Notes under the pieces: generated by a model
What the model was told of the DNA's origin: nothing
Database searches by the model: none
Seen by the model: only the letters and a program-made list of their open reading frames with translations
Source of the DNA: PALSA-612 sp963755155
Lineage (GTDB): Bacteria > Actinomycetota > Thermoleophilia > Gaiellales > Gaiellaceae
DNA length: 64,000 bases
Reading direction: 5' to 3'
NCBI GenBank assembly: GCA_963755155.1
Contig: CAVWIV010000004.1
Span: 124,001 to 188,000, forward strand
Translations under genes and position numbers: made by a program
Shown here: piece after piece, positions 1 through 9,411 of the stretch
How positions within the stretch are numbered: the first letter of the stretch is position 1
How the letters are laid out: every line of letters starts with the position of its first letter

Positions 1-1
1 A

Positions 2-862
2 GCGAACTGCCTTCCGTGCTCGGTGGTCGTTCCGACGCGCGATCGCCCGGACCAGCTCCCGACGTGTCTCGACGGCATCGCGAAGCTCGACTATCCGCGC
101 GACCGGCTCCAGGTGATCGTCGTCGACGACAGCGGCGGTGGCGCGACCGTCGAGGCTGATCTCGACGTCGAGCTCATCGCCACGGATCGCATCGGCCCCG
201 CGGGTGCGAGAAACGCAGGCGTCGAGCGGGCTGAGGGCACGCTGCTCGCCTTCATCGACGACGACTGTTACCCGCGGCCCGAGTGGCTCGCGCGGCTCGT
301 CACCCGCTGGCAGGAGGCGCCGGCGGAGGCCGTCGGCGGGCACACCGTCAACGCGTTGTCGGAGAACGTCTACGCCGAGGCGGCGCAGCTCGTGATCGAC
401 GTGGGGTACGCGCAGAACAGCGCCCCGGAGCGCCGCTGGTTCACGACGAACAACCTCGTCATGCCCGCCGAGGGCTTCCGGGCGCTCGGCGGCTTCGACG
501 CCTCGTACCGGACGGCCGAGGACCGGGATCTGTGCGCGCGCTGGCTGGAGAGCGGCCGCCGGATGGCGTACGAGCCGGCGGCGATCATGGAGCACCGGCG
601 TCGCGTAGACCTCGCCGAGTTCGTCGCGATGCACTTTCGCTACGGACGCGGCTCGTTCCGGTTCCACCGCGATCGCCGCCGCCGGGGCGCACCGGTCGCT
701 CTCGAGCCCTCGTACTACGCTGCGCTCACGCGCGCGGCGTTCGACAGAGAGAGCCCGGGCCGCACCGCGACCCTCGAGGGGCTGCTGCTCGTCTGGCACG
801 CGACGAACACCGCGGGCTTCCTCTACGAGTGGGGACGAACGCTGGCATCCTCTACGCCATGA
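2..862 (+). CDS. Family 2 glycosyltransferase, 5' truncated
   Basis: The reading frame is open from the window edge, so the true start lies outside; the GTG at 23 would cut into the first strand of the fold. The N-terminus has the GT-A nucleotide-binding start VVVPTRDRP, then VVDDSGG near residue 35 and a DxD-type metal/nucleotide motif (FIDDD) near residue 78. GT2 enzymes transfer a sugar from a nucleotide donor to an envelope or polysaccharide acceptor in the cytoplasm; the acceptor cannot be read here. No membrane helix is visible. The stop overlaps the next start by 4 bp (ATGA), so it is translationally coupled to the downstream cyclase. Confidence 0.85.
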   Translation, partial: ANCLPCSVVVPTRDRPDQLPTCLDGIAKLDYPRDRLQVIVVDDSGGGATVEADLDVELIATDRIGPAGARNAGVERAEGTLLAFIDDDCYPRPEWLARLVTRWQEAPAEAVGGHTVNALSENVYAEAAQLVIDVGYAQNSAPERRWFTTNNLVMPAEGFRALGGFDASYRTAEDRDLCARWLESGRRMAYEPAAIMEHRRRVDLAEFVAMHFRYGRGSFRFHRDRRRRGAPVALEPSYYAALTRAAFDRESPGRTATLEGLLLVWHATNTAGFLYEWGRTLASSTP

Positions 863-2697
863 ACCCGCGGGACATGAGCCTCCGGACGAGGTTCTTCCTC
901 CTCGTCGCGCTGGGCTCGATCGTCACGGCCACTGCCGCGTACGTCCTCCACTTCCGCTTCCTCGACAACCTCGAGCGGCAGACGATCGACCTCCGTTTCA
1001 CGCTGCGCGGCGATGAAGCGGCGCCGCTCGACGTCGTCATCGTGAAGGTCGACGACGTGACGTTCGACGAGCTGAACGAGCAATGGCCGTTCCCACGCGA
1101 CAAGCATGGACGGCTGCTCGACCAGATCGCGAAGGGCAAGCCGAGTGCCATCGCCTTCGACATCCAGTTCTCGGAGTACGGGTCGGTTGCCGAGGACAAC
1201 GCGCTCGGCAATGCCCTCTTCCGCCACCCGGGGTTGACGGTGCTGTCGACGACTGAGGTGGACGAGGAGGGAGAGGCACACCTCATCTTCGACTCGTCGG
1301 CGCTCGAGGAGCTCGGCGCACGGGCGGGCAACGCGAATCTTCCCACCGACAAGGACGGGATCATCAGACGCTTCCCCTACGAGGTGGAGGGCCTGAAGGG
1401 GTTCGCGATCGTCGGAGCGGAGATCGCGGACGGCAGGACGATCCCGATCGAGGAGATGGGCGGCAACGCCCAGTGGATCGACTACGCCGGCCGCCCGGGC
1501 ACCGTCAATTCGTACTCGTACTCGCGCGTGCTGAACGGCAAGGTGCCCTCGCGCGTGTTCAAGGACAAGGTCGTCGTCATCGGGGCGACTGCGCCGTCGC
1601 TCCAGGACATCCATGCCACGCCGACAGGCTCGGTCATGTCGGGCCCCGAGATCCAGGCCAACGCGATCTCGACGGCCCTCGACGGCTTCCCGCTCCGCAG
1701 CCTGCCGGATCTCTGGAACATCGTGCTCATCGTGGCTCTGGGGCTCATCGTGCCCCTCGTGAGCCTCCGCGCCGGCCCACTCATCTCCGTGTCCGTCGGC
1801 ATCCTCGCGTTCGGGCTTTTCTCGCTCGGCACGCAACTCTCGTTCGAGCAAGGCGGGAGGGTTTCTTCGTACGTGTACCCCATGGCCGCGCTCGCGATGG
1901 CTACCGTGGGCTCGATCGGCACGCACTACACGCTCGCGGCCTTCGAACGCGAACGCGTGCGCGACGTCTTCTCGCGCTTTGTCCCGGAGCAGGTCGTCGA
2001 CCAGGTGCTCGCTCAGGCCGATGCCGACCTGCGACTCCAGGGCAAGGAGCTCGTGACAACCGTTCAGTTCTCCGACCTCCGCGGCTTCACTTCGAGCGCC
2101 GAGGAGATGCCTGCCGAGAACGTCATCACCGTCCTCAACTACTACCTCCAGGAGATGAGCGAGGCGATCCTCGCCCACGGCGGGACGCTCGTCTGTTACA
2201 TGGGCGACGGCATCTACGCGATCTTCGGCGCGCCCCTCGAGCAGGAGGACCACGCCGACCGCGCGCTCGCCGCCTCGCGCGAGATGCTGCTCGAGCGCCT
2301 GCCGAAGTTCAACGCATGGATGCGCGAGCAGGGCCACGGCGAGGGGTACTTCATGGGCATCGGGCTCAACTCCGGCCCGGTGATGACCGGCAACGTCGGC
2401 CACGAGCGCCGCATGGACTACACCGCCGTCGGCGACGTCGTGAACACGGCGTCCCGCATCGAGGGCATGACGAAGGGGACGCCGTTCTCCGTGCTCATCG
2501 CCGAGTCGACGATCGAGATGATGTCGGAGCGCCCGACCGACCTCGTCTACTACGACGAGCTCGAGATCCGCGGGCGCGTGGCGAGGCTGAAGCTCTGGGC
2601 GCTCGACATCCTCAAGCCGGAGGACGCGCCCGACCTCGCCGCCGCGCGCGCGAAGGAGGCAAAGGAGCAGGCCGAGGAGGCCGCGCCGGTCGCCTAG
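859..2697 (+). CDS. CHASE2-domain class III adenylate/guanylate cyclase
   Basis: A 612-residue membrane receptor cyclase. One helix at about 11-32 is followed by an extracytoplasmic CHASE2 sensor domain (about 35-285), three closely spaced helices (about 285-360), and a C-terminal class III catalytic domain. The metal-binding motifs FSDLRGFT (about 404) and GDGIYAIFG (about 449) and the DYTAVGDVVN motif (about 520) are intact, so it should be active and make cAMP (or cGMP) in response to an unknown external signal. The start was chosen at the ATG overlapping the GT2 stop (ATGA); the same frame is open further upstream but antisense-like. Its TAG stop shares CTAG with the convergent kelch gene. 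Confidence 0.9.
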   Translation: MNPRDMSLRTRFFLLVALGSIVTATAAYVLHFRFLDNLERQTIDLRFTLRGDEAAPLDVVIVKVDDVTFDELNEQWPFPRDKHGRLLDQIAKGKPSAIAFDIQFSEYGSVAEDNALGNALFRHPGLTVLSTTEVDEEGEAHLIFDSSALEELGARAGNANLPTDKDGIIRRFPYEVEGLKGFAIVGAEIADGRTIPIEEMGGNAQWIDYAGRPGTVNSYSYSRVLNGKVPSRVFKDKVVVIGATAPSLQDIHATPTGSVMSGPEIQANAISTALDGFPLRSLPDLWNIVLIVALGLIVPLVSLRAGPLISVSVGILAFGLFSLGTQLSFEQGGRVSSYVYPMAALAMATVGSIGTHYTLAAFERERVRDVFSRFVPEQVVDQVLAQADADLRLQGKELVTTVQFSDLRGFTSSAEEMPAENVITVLNYYLQEMSEAILAHGGTLVCYMGDGIYAIFGAPLEQEDHADRALAASREMLLERLPKFNAWMREQGHGEGYFMGIGLNSGPVMTGNVGHERRMDYTAVGDVVNTASRIEGMTKGTPFSVLIAESTIEMMSERPTDLVYYDELEIRGRVARLKLWALDILKPEDAPDLAAARAKEAKEQAEEAAPVA

Positions 2698-3590
2698 GGG
2701 ATCAGCGACTCGTTGGCGCCGCTGACCGTCAGGCCGGGCTCGGTGCCGCCGCCGATGACGTAGACGCGGCCGGCGATCGTCGCTACGCCGACGCCATGGC
2801 GCGGCGTCGGCAGGTCGGCGAGGCGGCGCCAGCGCTTCGTCGTGAGGCTGTAGCCGAAGACGGAGCCGATCGTGCCCTGCGGCTCCTCGCCGCCCACGGA
2901 GACGACGAGCCCCTTCGCGAACGCGGCGCCCGTGCCGCCGCGGGCGTCGGGCACCGGCGCGAGCTTCGTCCAGCGCTTCGTGGCCGGGGAATACGACTCG
3001 AAGGCGCGGAGGTTCGTGTCGATGCCGGCGAGGCGTCCGGCAACGGCGTACACCTTTCCTCCCGCCGCCGTCGCCGCGAGGTGCTCGCGAGGCGTGGGGC
3101 CGGCAATCGACGCCCACCGGCCTGTCTTCAGATCGAGCCGGAAGGCCTTCGTGGCCAGCCCTCGCGGACCCACCCCGCCGACGACGTAGAGCTTCCCGGC
3201 GACGACTGCTGCTCCCGCGGCGCCTCGCACGCCGGGCATCGGCGCGAGAGTGCGCCAGCGGTCACCGTCGAAGACATAGGCGCTCCGGAGCCTGACTCCA
3301 GGACCGCCGTAGCCGCCGACGACGTAGAGCTTGCCTCCCGCCGACGCTGCAGCGGCATGGTTGACGCCAACCGGCAGGTCCGGGAGCCGGCTCCACCTGT
3401 CGGACGCCGGGTCGTAGAGATCGACGTCGTCCGTGGATGCCCCGTCCGCGAGATACCCGCCGACGACGGCGATATCCCCGCGGAACGGCGCGGCGGCGAC
3501 CTCGGTCCGCGGCACGGGCAGCGGCGCGTGCGGCTGCCAAGCGGCGCCGCCAAGCCCGAGCAGGGCAACTAGAAGAAGAACTGCTGCCAT
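2694..3590 (-). CDS. Secreted kelch-repeat protein
   Basis: About 298 residues. A hydrophobic N-terminus (MAAVLLLVALLGLGG) looks like a signal peptide or anchor. The rest is six kelch units, recognisable by GG doublets in KLYVVGG-type strands and downstream Y/W residues, predicted to close into a beta-propeller. Such propellers bind proteins or glycans; no catalytic residues are evident and the ligand is unknown. The ATG at 3590 was chosen because it begins the signal sequence; it overlaps the end of the upstream aminopeptidase gene by 22 bp, so the gene is the last of a four-gene leftward operon. Confidence 0.8.
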   Translation of the reverse strand: MAAVLLLVALLGLGGAAWQPHAPLPVPRTEVAAAPFRGDIAVVGGYLADGASTDDVDLYDPASDRWSRLPDLPVGVNHAAAASAGGKLYVVGGYGGPGVRLRSAYVFDGDRWRTLAPMPGVRGAAGAAVVAGKLYVVGGVGPRGLATKAFRLDLKTGRWASIAGPTPREHLAATAAGGKVYAVAGRLAGIDTNLRAFESYSPATKRWTKLAPVPDARGGTGAAFAKGLVVSVGGEEPQGTIGSVFGYSLTTKRWRRLADLPTPRHGVGVATIAGRVYVIGGGTEPGLTVSGANESLIP

Positions 3591-4378
3591 GCAGGCCACC
3601 ACGTGTCGGCGGTCGACGTGAGTCGCCGCTCGCCGGACATCTCCACGCCCGGCTTGCGGACGTACTCGTCGAACGAGGCCGTCCGCGTGAACTCCACCTC
3701 GATCGTGCACGGCGAGCCCGGGTCGTACGGCGCGACGGCACCGAGGTCGGAGAGCGCTGCCTTCGCACCCTCCTCGATCAGTTCGCGGGCGCGCTGCGCC
3801 GGCAGCTGCCGGGCGCTGAACGCGCCGAGACCGCGCTTGACGGCGACCGTCGTCAGGCCGTCGCCGAGCAACTCCGTCGCCTCACGGCACACGGCCTCGT
3901 CCCCGGTGACGAGCAGCACGGGGCAGCCCCAGTTCCCGCAGAGCGCCGCGTTGATCCCGGTCTCACCGACGAGCGTGCCGTTGAAAGAGAGGTTCTGCCA
4001 CGCCATGCCGGAGACCGTGTGGTTCATGACGCCGTCACGCGTGCCTGCCCGGGCGTGCATGCCGACGAAGAGCGCGGCGTCGCACCCCTGCTCGAGGAAC
4101 TCCGTGTACTCAGTCCACTCCTGCTGGACGACGAACTCGCACGCTGGATCGAGCAGGTCGGGGATGAGCGAGTTGAAGCTCCAGCCCTTGCCCGCGCCGT
4201 GACAGTCCATGACGACGATCTCGGTCGCGCCGGCCGCCTTCGCGCCGCGAACGGCAGCGTTGATCTCCTCGGTGTAGAGCTTCCGACCCTCCTCGTACAT
4301 CGGGTCGCCGCCCGTCGTCTGTTCCCACTTGACGATGCCGGCGACGCCTTCCATGTCGCTGATGATGTGAACCTTCAC
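3569..4378 (-). CDS. dppA: M55 family D-aminopeptidase (DppA-like)
   Basis: A 269-residue peptidase of family M55, which hydrolyses D-Ala-D-Ala-type and related D-peptides with two zinc ions. The zinc ligands of the family are visible: Asp8 and Glu10 in SDMEG, His60 in MDCHG, His108 in GMHAR and Glu139 in VGETG; His120 (MNHT) sits where the catalytic His is expected. No signal peptide, so it acts in the cytoplasm on imported wall peptides. It starts with GTG overlapping the GrpB stop by 4 bp. It sits in an operon with an asparaginase, consistent with amino-acid or peptide salvage. Confidence 0.9.
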   Translation of the reverse strand: MKVHIISDMEGVAGIVKWEQTTGGDPMYEEGRKLYTEEINAAVRGAKAAGATEIVVMDCHGAGKGWSFNSLIPDLLDPACEFVVQQEWTEYTEFLEQGCDAALFVGMHARAGTRDGVMNHTVSGMAWQNLSFNGTLVGETGINAALCGNWGCPVLLVTGDEAVCREATELLGDGLTTVAVKRGLGAFSARQLPAQRARELIEEGAKAALSDLGAVAPYDPGSPCTIEVEFTRTASFDEYVRKPGVEMSGERRLTSTADTWWPAWQQFFF

Positions 4379-4983
4379 GCCGTTCCCCCCTGGGTCGCAG
4401 CTTCCGCGCTGGACATGATCTCACGGACGACCGCCGTCTTCGCGTCGGCGTATTGCTGAGCGTACTTCCAATCCTGCTCCGCCAGCTCCCGCTTCGCCGC
4501 GGCGTAGCGCTCTCGGTCAATGTGGTTCGCGCGCAGCCAGTCGCGGAACATGAGCATCCGGTCTGTCTCCTCGCAGCCCGACGAGAATACGTGGAGGTTG
4601 ACGTTTGTGTCCGGGCCCTTGAACAGGCGGTGCTCGAACCAGTCCGGCTCGCGAATGCGAAGCACGTAGCCCGCCGCCTCGAGGTCAGAGACGTACACGG
4701 CCTCCTCGGACGAGTCCGCGACCTCGAGGACGGTGTCGATGATCGGCTTCGCCGGCAGGGACGGGACGGACGTCGAACCGGCGTGCTCGAGGCGCATGAC
4801 GCGTTCGCCCAACACCGCGCGAATGCGTGCCGCCTCGCGCTCGTACAGACCCGGCCACGCTTGGTCGTAGTCGCAGATCTCGATCGGGGACGAGAGCGGC
4901 CGTAGCTCGCCGACGACTACCTCTGGGAGGAACGCGTCGTATGCCGCAACGTCGGTCGGGTCTCGAGGCGTGTCGCCGATCAC
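4375..4983 (-). CDS. GrpB family protein (UPF0157)
   Basis: A 202-residue protein with the GrpB/UPF0157 nucleotidyltransferase-like signature: HAGSTSVP followed by LPAKPIIDT, then VNLHVF. The family belongs to the nucleotidyltransferase fold and is often linked to coenzyme A or dephospho-CoA kinase genes, but its reaction is not settled. The C-terminal part (MLMFRDWLRA, then KRELAEQDW) is also typical. The GTG start overlaps the asparaginase stop (GTGA) and its stop overlaps the dppA start (GTGA), so three genes are tightly coupled. Much longer upstream readings of this frame run into the antisense of other genes and were discarded. Confidence 0.85.
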   Translation of the reverse strand: MIGDTPRDPTDVAAYDAFLPEVVVGELRPLSSPIEICDYDQAWPGLYEREAARIRAVLGERVMRLEHAGSTSVPSLPAKPIIDTVLEVADSSEEAVYVSDLEAAGYVLRIREPDWFEHRLFKGPDTNVNLHVFSSGCEETDRMLMFRDWLRANHIDRERYAAAKRELAEQDWKYAQQYADAKTAVVREIMSSAEAATQGGTA

Positions 4984-5841
4984 TCGGCGACCACCTCCCC
5001 GACGACCTCCCCGCGCGAGCTGACGACGGGAACCGTACCGAGATCGAGGTCGAGAAAACGCGCGAGCGCGGACCGTAGCGGGCGCTGACTGCCGTCCTCG
5101 GACTTGACGGCGTAGCCAGTTCCGTCGGGCGCGACGGCACACAGGAGCCCCTCGGCGCCGCCCTTCGCAATCCAGCCCGGCTGCCGGCGCATGAGGTCGG
5201 TGTCGAGCGAGCCTTCGCCGCCCACGAGCTCGGGGTGGGCGCGCATCGCGGCGAGGACCCGGCTCGCCGCCGTCGAGCGCAGGCAGACGAGAGAACGACG
5301 CCGCCATCCGCTCGAGGGAGAGCGCGAACGTCACGACGCCGCAGCCGTCGACGGCGGTCGGGATGTCCGTCACCTCCGTGGCCTCGGCGACCTCCGCGTG
5401 AAGTGCCTTCTGCAGCGGGTGCTCGGCGAGGCGGTAGCCCGCAATCTCCCAGCCGCGCGCGCGGCAGACGGCGAGAAAGCCCGCGTGCTTCCCCGAGCAG
5501 TTGTGGTGGACCGCCCCCGGCGAGCGGCCCTCCTGCTCTCCGCACTCGAGGTCGTCCTCCGTCGCGGGCGCGACAGCGAGCAGGCTGCGCACTGCGTCGA
5601 TCTGTGCCGGCTCGGCGCGGTGCGACGCACACGCGATGGCGATCTCCCGGTCGTCGAGCTCGGGCCTGGCGCGGGCGAGCAGCAGAGCCTGGATCGGCTT
5701 CGCGCTCGAACGAAAGAAGCAGACGAGCTGCGGTTCGCCGGCGGCCGCGACAACCTCGCCGTCACGTACGCCCACCGCGTGCACGCGGTGGCGCGCCTCT
5801 ACGGTGCCGCCGCGGCGCACGGATACGCTCAGCGAGTCCAT
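4980..5841 (-). CDS. Asparaginase II-like protein (COG4448 type), one frameshift
   Basis: About 286 residues if corrected. The first part (MDSLSVSVRRGG, FRSSAKPIQ, CASHRAEP, NCSGKHAGFL) is characteristic of the thermolabile asparaginase II family that deamidates L-asparagine. The frame breaks at about 5265 and continues in another frame (MRAHPELVGG to EVVGEVVAE). Removing one G from a GGCGGC run restores a single protein, so a consensus insertion is likely. A TAGTCT box lies 7 nt before the ATG, suggesting a leaderless mRNA whose promoter is inside the divergent MFS gene. The start codon shares CATG with that gene. First gene of the operon continuing to GrpB, DppA and kelch. Confidence 0.8.
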
Positions 5842-5842
5842 G
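5839..5842. other. Shared CATG: divergent start codons overlap head to head
   Basis: The four bases CATG give the ATG of the asparaginase gene on the minus strand (5841-5839) and the ATG of the first MFS gene on the plus strand (5840-5842). The -10-like box of each gene (TAGTCT at 5849-5854, reversed; TACGCT at 5824-5829) therefore lies inside the coding sequence of the other. The MFS start is supported by alignment with its tandem paralogue, the asparaginase start by family N-termini. Confidence 0.6.
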
Positions 5843-7121
5843 GCGCGGAGACTAAAGAGCCTCTGGCCGCAGGGAGGCCTCTGGCGGCACCCGGACTTCC
5901 TGAGGCTCTGGGCCGGCCAGACGATCAGCCAGTTCGGGAGCCAGATCTCGGCGCTGGCGCTGCCGATTACGGCCATCGTCGTGCTCGATGCGACCGCGTT
6001 CCAGGTGGCGTTGCTGGGGACGGTCGAGTTCCTGCCGTTCCTGCTCTTCACGCTGCCGGCCGGAGTCTGGGTCGATCGGCTTCGCCGGCGCCCGATCCTC
6101 GTCATCGCCGATCTCGTGCGCGCGGCCGTTCTCGTGTCGGTGCCGGTCGCGTACGCACTCGACGCGCTCACGATCTGGCAGCTCTACATCGTCGGCTTCG
6201 TCGTCGGGACGGGAACGGTGTTCTTCGACGTCGCGTACCAGTCGTATCTCCCCTCGCTCGTCCGCCGGAACCAGCTCGTGGAGGGCAACTCGAAGCTCGA
6301 GCTCAGCGTGTCGGCCGCCCAGCTCGGGGGACCGGCCGCGGCCGGCGGGCTCGTCTCGCTGCTGTCGGCGCCCTGGGCCGTCCTTACGGATGCGATCAGC
6401 TTCCTCGGCTCCGCGCTCTTCGTGCTCCGGATCCGCACGCGCGAGGAGGTCGTGGAGCGACCGCCGGCCGCGGAGCGCCCGGGCATGCGAGCCGATGTCT
6501 GGGAAGGGATGCAGTTCGTGTGGCGGGAGCGGCGGCTGCGGGCGCTGACCGAGAGCACGGTGATCTTCAACTTCTGCGCGAACGGCGCGTTCGCGGTCTA
6601 CCTCGTCTACGCGGTGCGCTCGCTCGGCCTCTCGCCGGCAGCGATCGGCGTCATCTTCTCGCTCGGGAACGTCGGCTGGCTCGCCGGTGCGCTCGTGGCA
6701 GGCAGGCTGTCGACGAAGCTGGGCGTCGGCCGGGCGCTCATCCTCTCGGGCGCCTGTGGCCGCTCCGGCGCTGATGCTGGTCCCGCTGGCGCCGCAATCC
6801 GCACCGATCCCGTTCCTGATCGCATCGGGCGTGCTCAGCTCGTTCGGTCTCGTCATCTGGCGGATCGCGCAGGTGAGCCTCCGCCAGGCGATCACTCCGG
6901 ATCACATGCTGGGGCGGGTCAACGCCGTGAGCCGGTTCATGATGTGGGGGACGATCCCGCTGGGCACGCTGCTCGGCGGCGCTCTCGGCTCGACGATCGG
7001 CCTTCGCGAGACCCTCTGGCTCGGGACGATCGGCGCGTCGTTCACGATCCTGCCGGTGCTGTTCTCGCCCGTGCGCACGCTCACCGAGATTCCGACGACA
7101 CCGGTCGAGACGCATGCGTAG
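5840..7121 (+). CDS. MFS transporter (EntS/enterobactin-exporter-like), one frameshift
   Basis: About 426 residues with twelve predicted helices after correction. It belongs to the MFS_3 exporter group seen in multidrug or siderophore efflux. Motifs include the A-type loop GVWVDRLRRRP between helices 2 and 3, FFDVAYQSYLP, and LGRVNAVSRF. The frame shifts at about 6760: removing one C from GTGGCCGCTC restores GAPALMLVPLAPQ, which matches the tandem copy downstream. The start MARRLKSLWPQGGLWRHPDF aligns with the downstream copy, which begins MRSLWPRGG. The substrate is not evident. The stop overlaps the start of the second MFS gene by 8 bp. Confidence 0.8.
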
Positions 7122-8402
7122 CCTCTGGCCGCGCGGCGGCCTCTGGCGGCATCCGGACTTCCTGAAGCTCTGGTCCGCCGAGACGATCAGCCTGGTCGGA
7201 ACGCAGATCTCGCAGCTCGCGATCCCGCTGGCCGCGATTCTCGTGCTCGACGCAAGCGCGTTCGAGGTGGCGGTCGTGGGAGTGGCCGAGTTCCTCCCGT
7301 TCCTGCTCTTCGCGCTGCCGGCGGGCGTCTGGGTCGACCGCCTGCGTCGGCGCCCGATCCTCGTAATCGCGGACGTCGGACGCGGACTGGCGCTCGCCAC
7401 GATCCCGCTGTTCTACGCCTTCGACGCGCTGACGATCTGGCAGCTCTACGTCGTCGGCTTCGTCGTCGGCACGCTGACGGTGTTCTTCGACGTCGCGTAC
7501 CAGTCGTACCTGCCGTCGCTCGTCTGCCCGCGAGCAGCTCGTGGACGGCAACTCGAAGCTCGAGGTGAGCCGCTCCGCGGCCTCGCTTGCCGGGCCGGGG
7601 ATCGCTGGAGTGCTGGTGGCCGCGATCACGGCGCCGTACGCCATCCTCGTCGATGCGATCAGCTTCTTCGCTCTCGGGTGGCTTTGTACTTGCCATCCGG
7701 CGACGCGAGCCACTGCCCGAGCGGGCGGAAGAGCGCAGCATGCGCAAGGAGCTCATGGAGGGCCTGCGCTACCTGCTCGGCCATCGCTACTGGAGGCCGA
7801 TTGCCATCTGCGTAGCGCTGTCGAACGGGTTCGGCTCGGTGGGCGGTTCGATCTTCCTCGTCTACGCGGTGCGGGAGCTCGACATGTCGGCTGCGGTCGT
7901 CGGGATCGTGTTCGGAATCGGGAACGTCGGCTGGCTGCTCGGTGCCCTGGTCGCCGGGCGCCTCTCCGGGTCGCTCGGCGTCGGCAAGACGATCGTCGGC
8001 GCAGCGCTCCTGTTCGGCCCGGCCACGCTGCTCGTTCCGCTGGCGCCGCAATCCGCCCCGATCCCGTTCTTCCTCGCGAGCTTCATCCTCGTCAGCTTCG
8101 CCGCGGTCGTCTTCAACGTGACGGGGCTCAGCTTCCAGCAGGCGGTCACCCCCGACCGGATGCTCGGCCGGCTCAACGCCTCCCGGCGCTTCATCGTCTG
8201 GGGCGTGATCCCGCTCGGCTCGCTCCTCGGCGGCGTGCTCGCGACGCAGGTCGGGCTGCGCGAGACGCTGTGGATCAGCGCCATCGGGTCGCTCCTCGCG
8301 TGCCTGCCAGTGCTCCTGTCGCCGGTACGCTCGATCGGGCGTATGGACGACGCCATCCGAGAGCACGCCCCTGCCGTCGCCTCCTCGTCGCTCGATGCCT
8401 GA
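7114..8402 (+). CDS. MFS transporter, tandem paralogue, two frameshifts
   Basis: A close paralogue of the preceding transporter: about 428 residues, twelve helices, and the same landmarks (GVWVDRLRRRP, FFDVAYQSYLPSLV, GNSKLEVS, LVPLAPQSAPIPF). Two single-base insertions, about 7527 (CTGCCCGCG for CTGCCGCG) and about 7677 (TCGGGTGG for TCGGTGG), break the frame, and correcting both gives one continuous product. The two genes clearly arose by tandem duplication and could work separately or as a pair; the cargo is unknown. The end overlaps the start of the Fpg gene by 8 bp (ATGCCTGA). Confidence 0.78.
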
Positions 8403-9222
8403 GCTGCCGGAGGTCGAGGCGTGGGTGCGGGAGCTCGATCCGCTTGTCTCCGCGGCGCCGATCGAGCAGGCCGGCCCGGCGCACATCGCGACGCTGAAGA
8501 CGTTCGACCCGCCGCTGTCGTCGCTCGACGGCAGGCGGCTGGCGGGCGCAGAGCGGCGAGGCAAGAACCTCCTCTTTCCCGTAGACGGCGACAAGCTCGT
8601 CCTGCGCATCCACTTGATGAGCGCAGGGCGACTGAAGTTCCTCACGGCGAGCGCGAAGAAGCCGAAGGCGCCGATGTTCCGGATGAGGTTCGAAGGCGGT
8701 GCCGAGCTCGTGCTCACCGAGGGAGGGAAGAAGAAGCGTGCCGGCGTCTGGCTCGTGACGCCCGAGGCGCTGGAGGCCGATCTCGCGCACCTCGGGCCCG
8801 ATGCTCTCGAGGTCGACCCGACGTCGCTCGCCGAGATCCTCGAGCGCGAGCGTCGGCAGCTCCACCCGCTGCTGCGAGACCAGCGAGCAATCGCCGGCAT
8901 CGGCCGCGCCCACGCGAACGAGATCCTGCTGCGGGCAAGGCTCTCGCCCTTCAAGGCTTCTACCGAGCTCAGCGCCGAGGAGCTAGAGCGGCTCGCGGAG
9001 GCGATCCGCGTCGACCTGTCGCGCGCGCTGGAGCTGCGCGAGCGGGGCAAGGACGACAAGGCCGTCTACCGCGTCCACAACCGCCTCGGCGAGCCGTGCC
9101 CCGAGTGCGGAACGCCGATCGCGCGCGTCGATTACGAGGAGCACACCGTCTACTACTGCCCGACCTGCCAGACCGGCAGCCGGGTGCTCAAGGACCGCCG
9201 CCTCTCACGTCTCCTCCGCTGA
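8395..9222 (+). CDS. Fpg/Nei family DNA glycosylase
   Basis: A 275-residue base-excision repair glycosylase/AP lyase. The mature N-terminus PELPEV supplies the catalytic Pro2 and Glu3, and a lysine follows in RRGKNLLF. The C-terminal zinc finger is complete, with Cys235, Cys238, Cys255 and Cys258, followed by QTGSR. The DNA-binding H2TH region is around 150-200 (AGIGRAHANEILLRA). It removes oxidised bases such as 8-oxoguanine or formamidopyrimidine. Whether it is MutM proper or a Nei-like member cannot be decided from motifs alone. The start overlaps the MFS stop by 8 bp. Confidence 0.92.
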   Translation: MPELPEVEAWVRELDPLVSAAPIEQAGPAHIATLKTFDPPLSSLDGRRLAGAERRGKNLLFPVDGDKLVLRIHLMSAGRLKFLTASAKKPKAPMFRMRFEGGAELVLTEGGKKKRAGVWLVTPEALEADLAHLGPDALEVDPTSLAEILERERRQLHPLLRDQRAIAGIGRAHANEILLRARLSPFKASTELSAEELERLAEAIRVDLSRALELRERGKDDKAVYRVHNRLGEPCPECGTPIARVDYEEHTVYYCPTCQTGSRVLKDRRLSRLLR

Positions 9223-9237
9223 ACACCGGCCTAACCA

Positions 9238-9373
9238 GACATGTCGCAGGGACAGTCCCTGCTCCTGGCCCTAACAGACATGCCCACGGATGTGACTCGT
9301 GGCTGTACCGCGAACGGCCGGCGACGATGGCCGAATACGTCCATACAGAGGGCCTGTCCCTCAGACATGTCCG
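9238..9373. repeat. REP-like inverted pair with GACATGTC and AGGGACA cores
   Basis: Between Fpg and the cupin gene two related short palindromic blocks face each other. One is GACATGTC followed by CAGGGACAGTCCCTG (9238-9262). The other, reversed, is GACATGTCTGAGGGACAGG (about 9352-9373). About 110 bp separate them. A third relative stands at 63609-63660. The arrangement resembles REP/BIME or a small MITE; no RAYT transposase gene is in the window. The rest of 9223-9411 shows nothing coding. Confidence 0.5.
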
Positions 9374-9411
9374 TAAGTGGCGGTTGCAGGAGCCGCCTCC
9401 GGGCTCGGCCG

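Noticed and set aside
823..3117. A 764-codon open frame on the minus strand across the cyclase, and similar long antisense frames elsewhere (for example 5191-6774, 13041-14237)
   Set aside because: High-GC coding DNA opens the antisense frames. Translations are Arg/Ala/Pro-rich with no motif, and they lie opposite clearly conserved genes.
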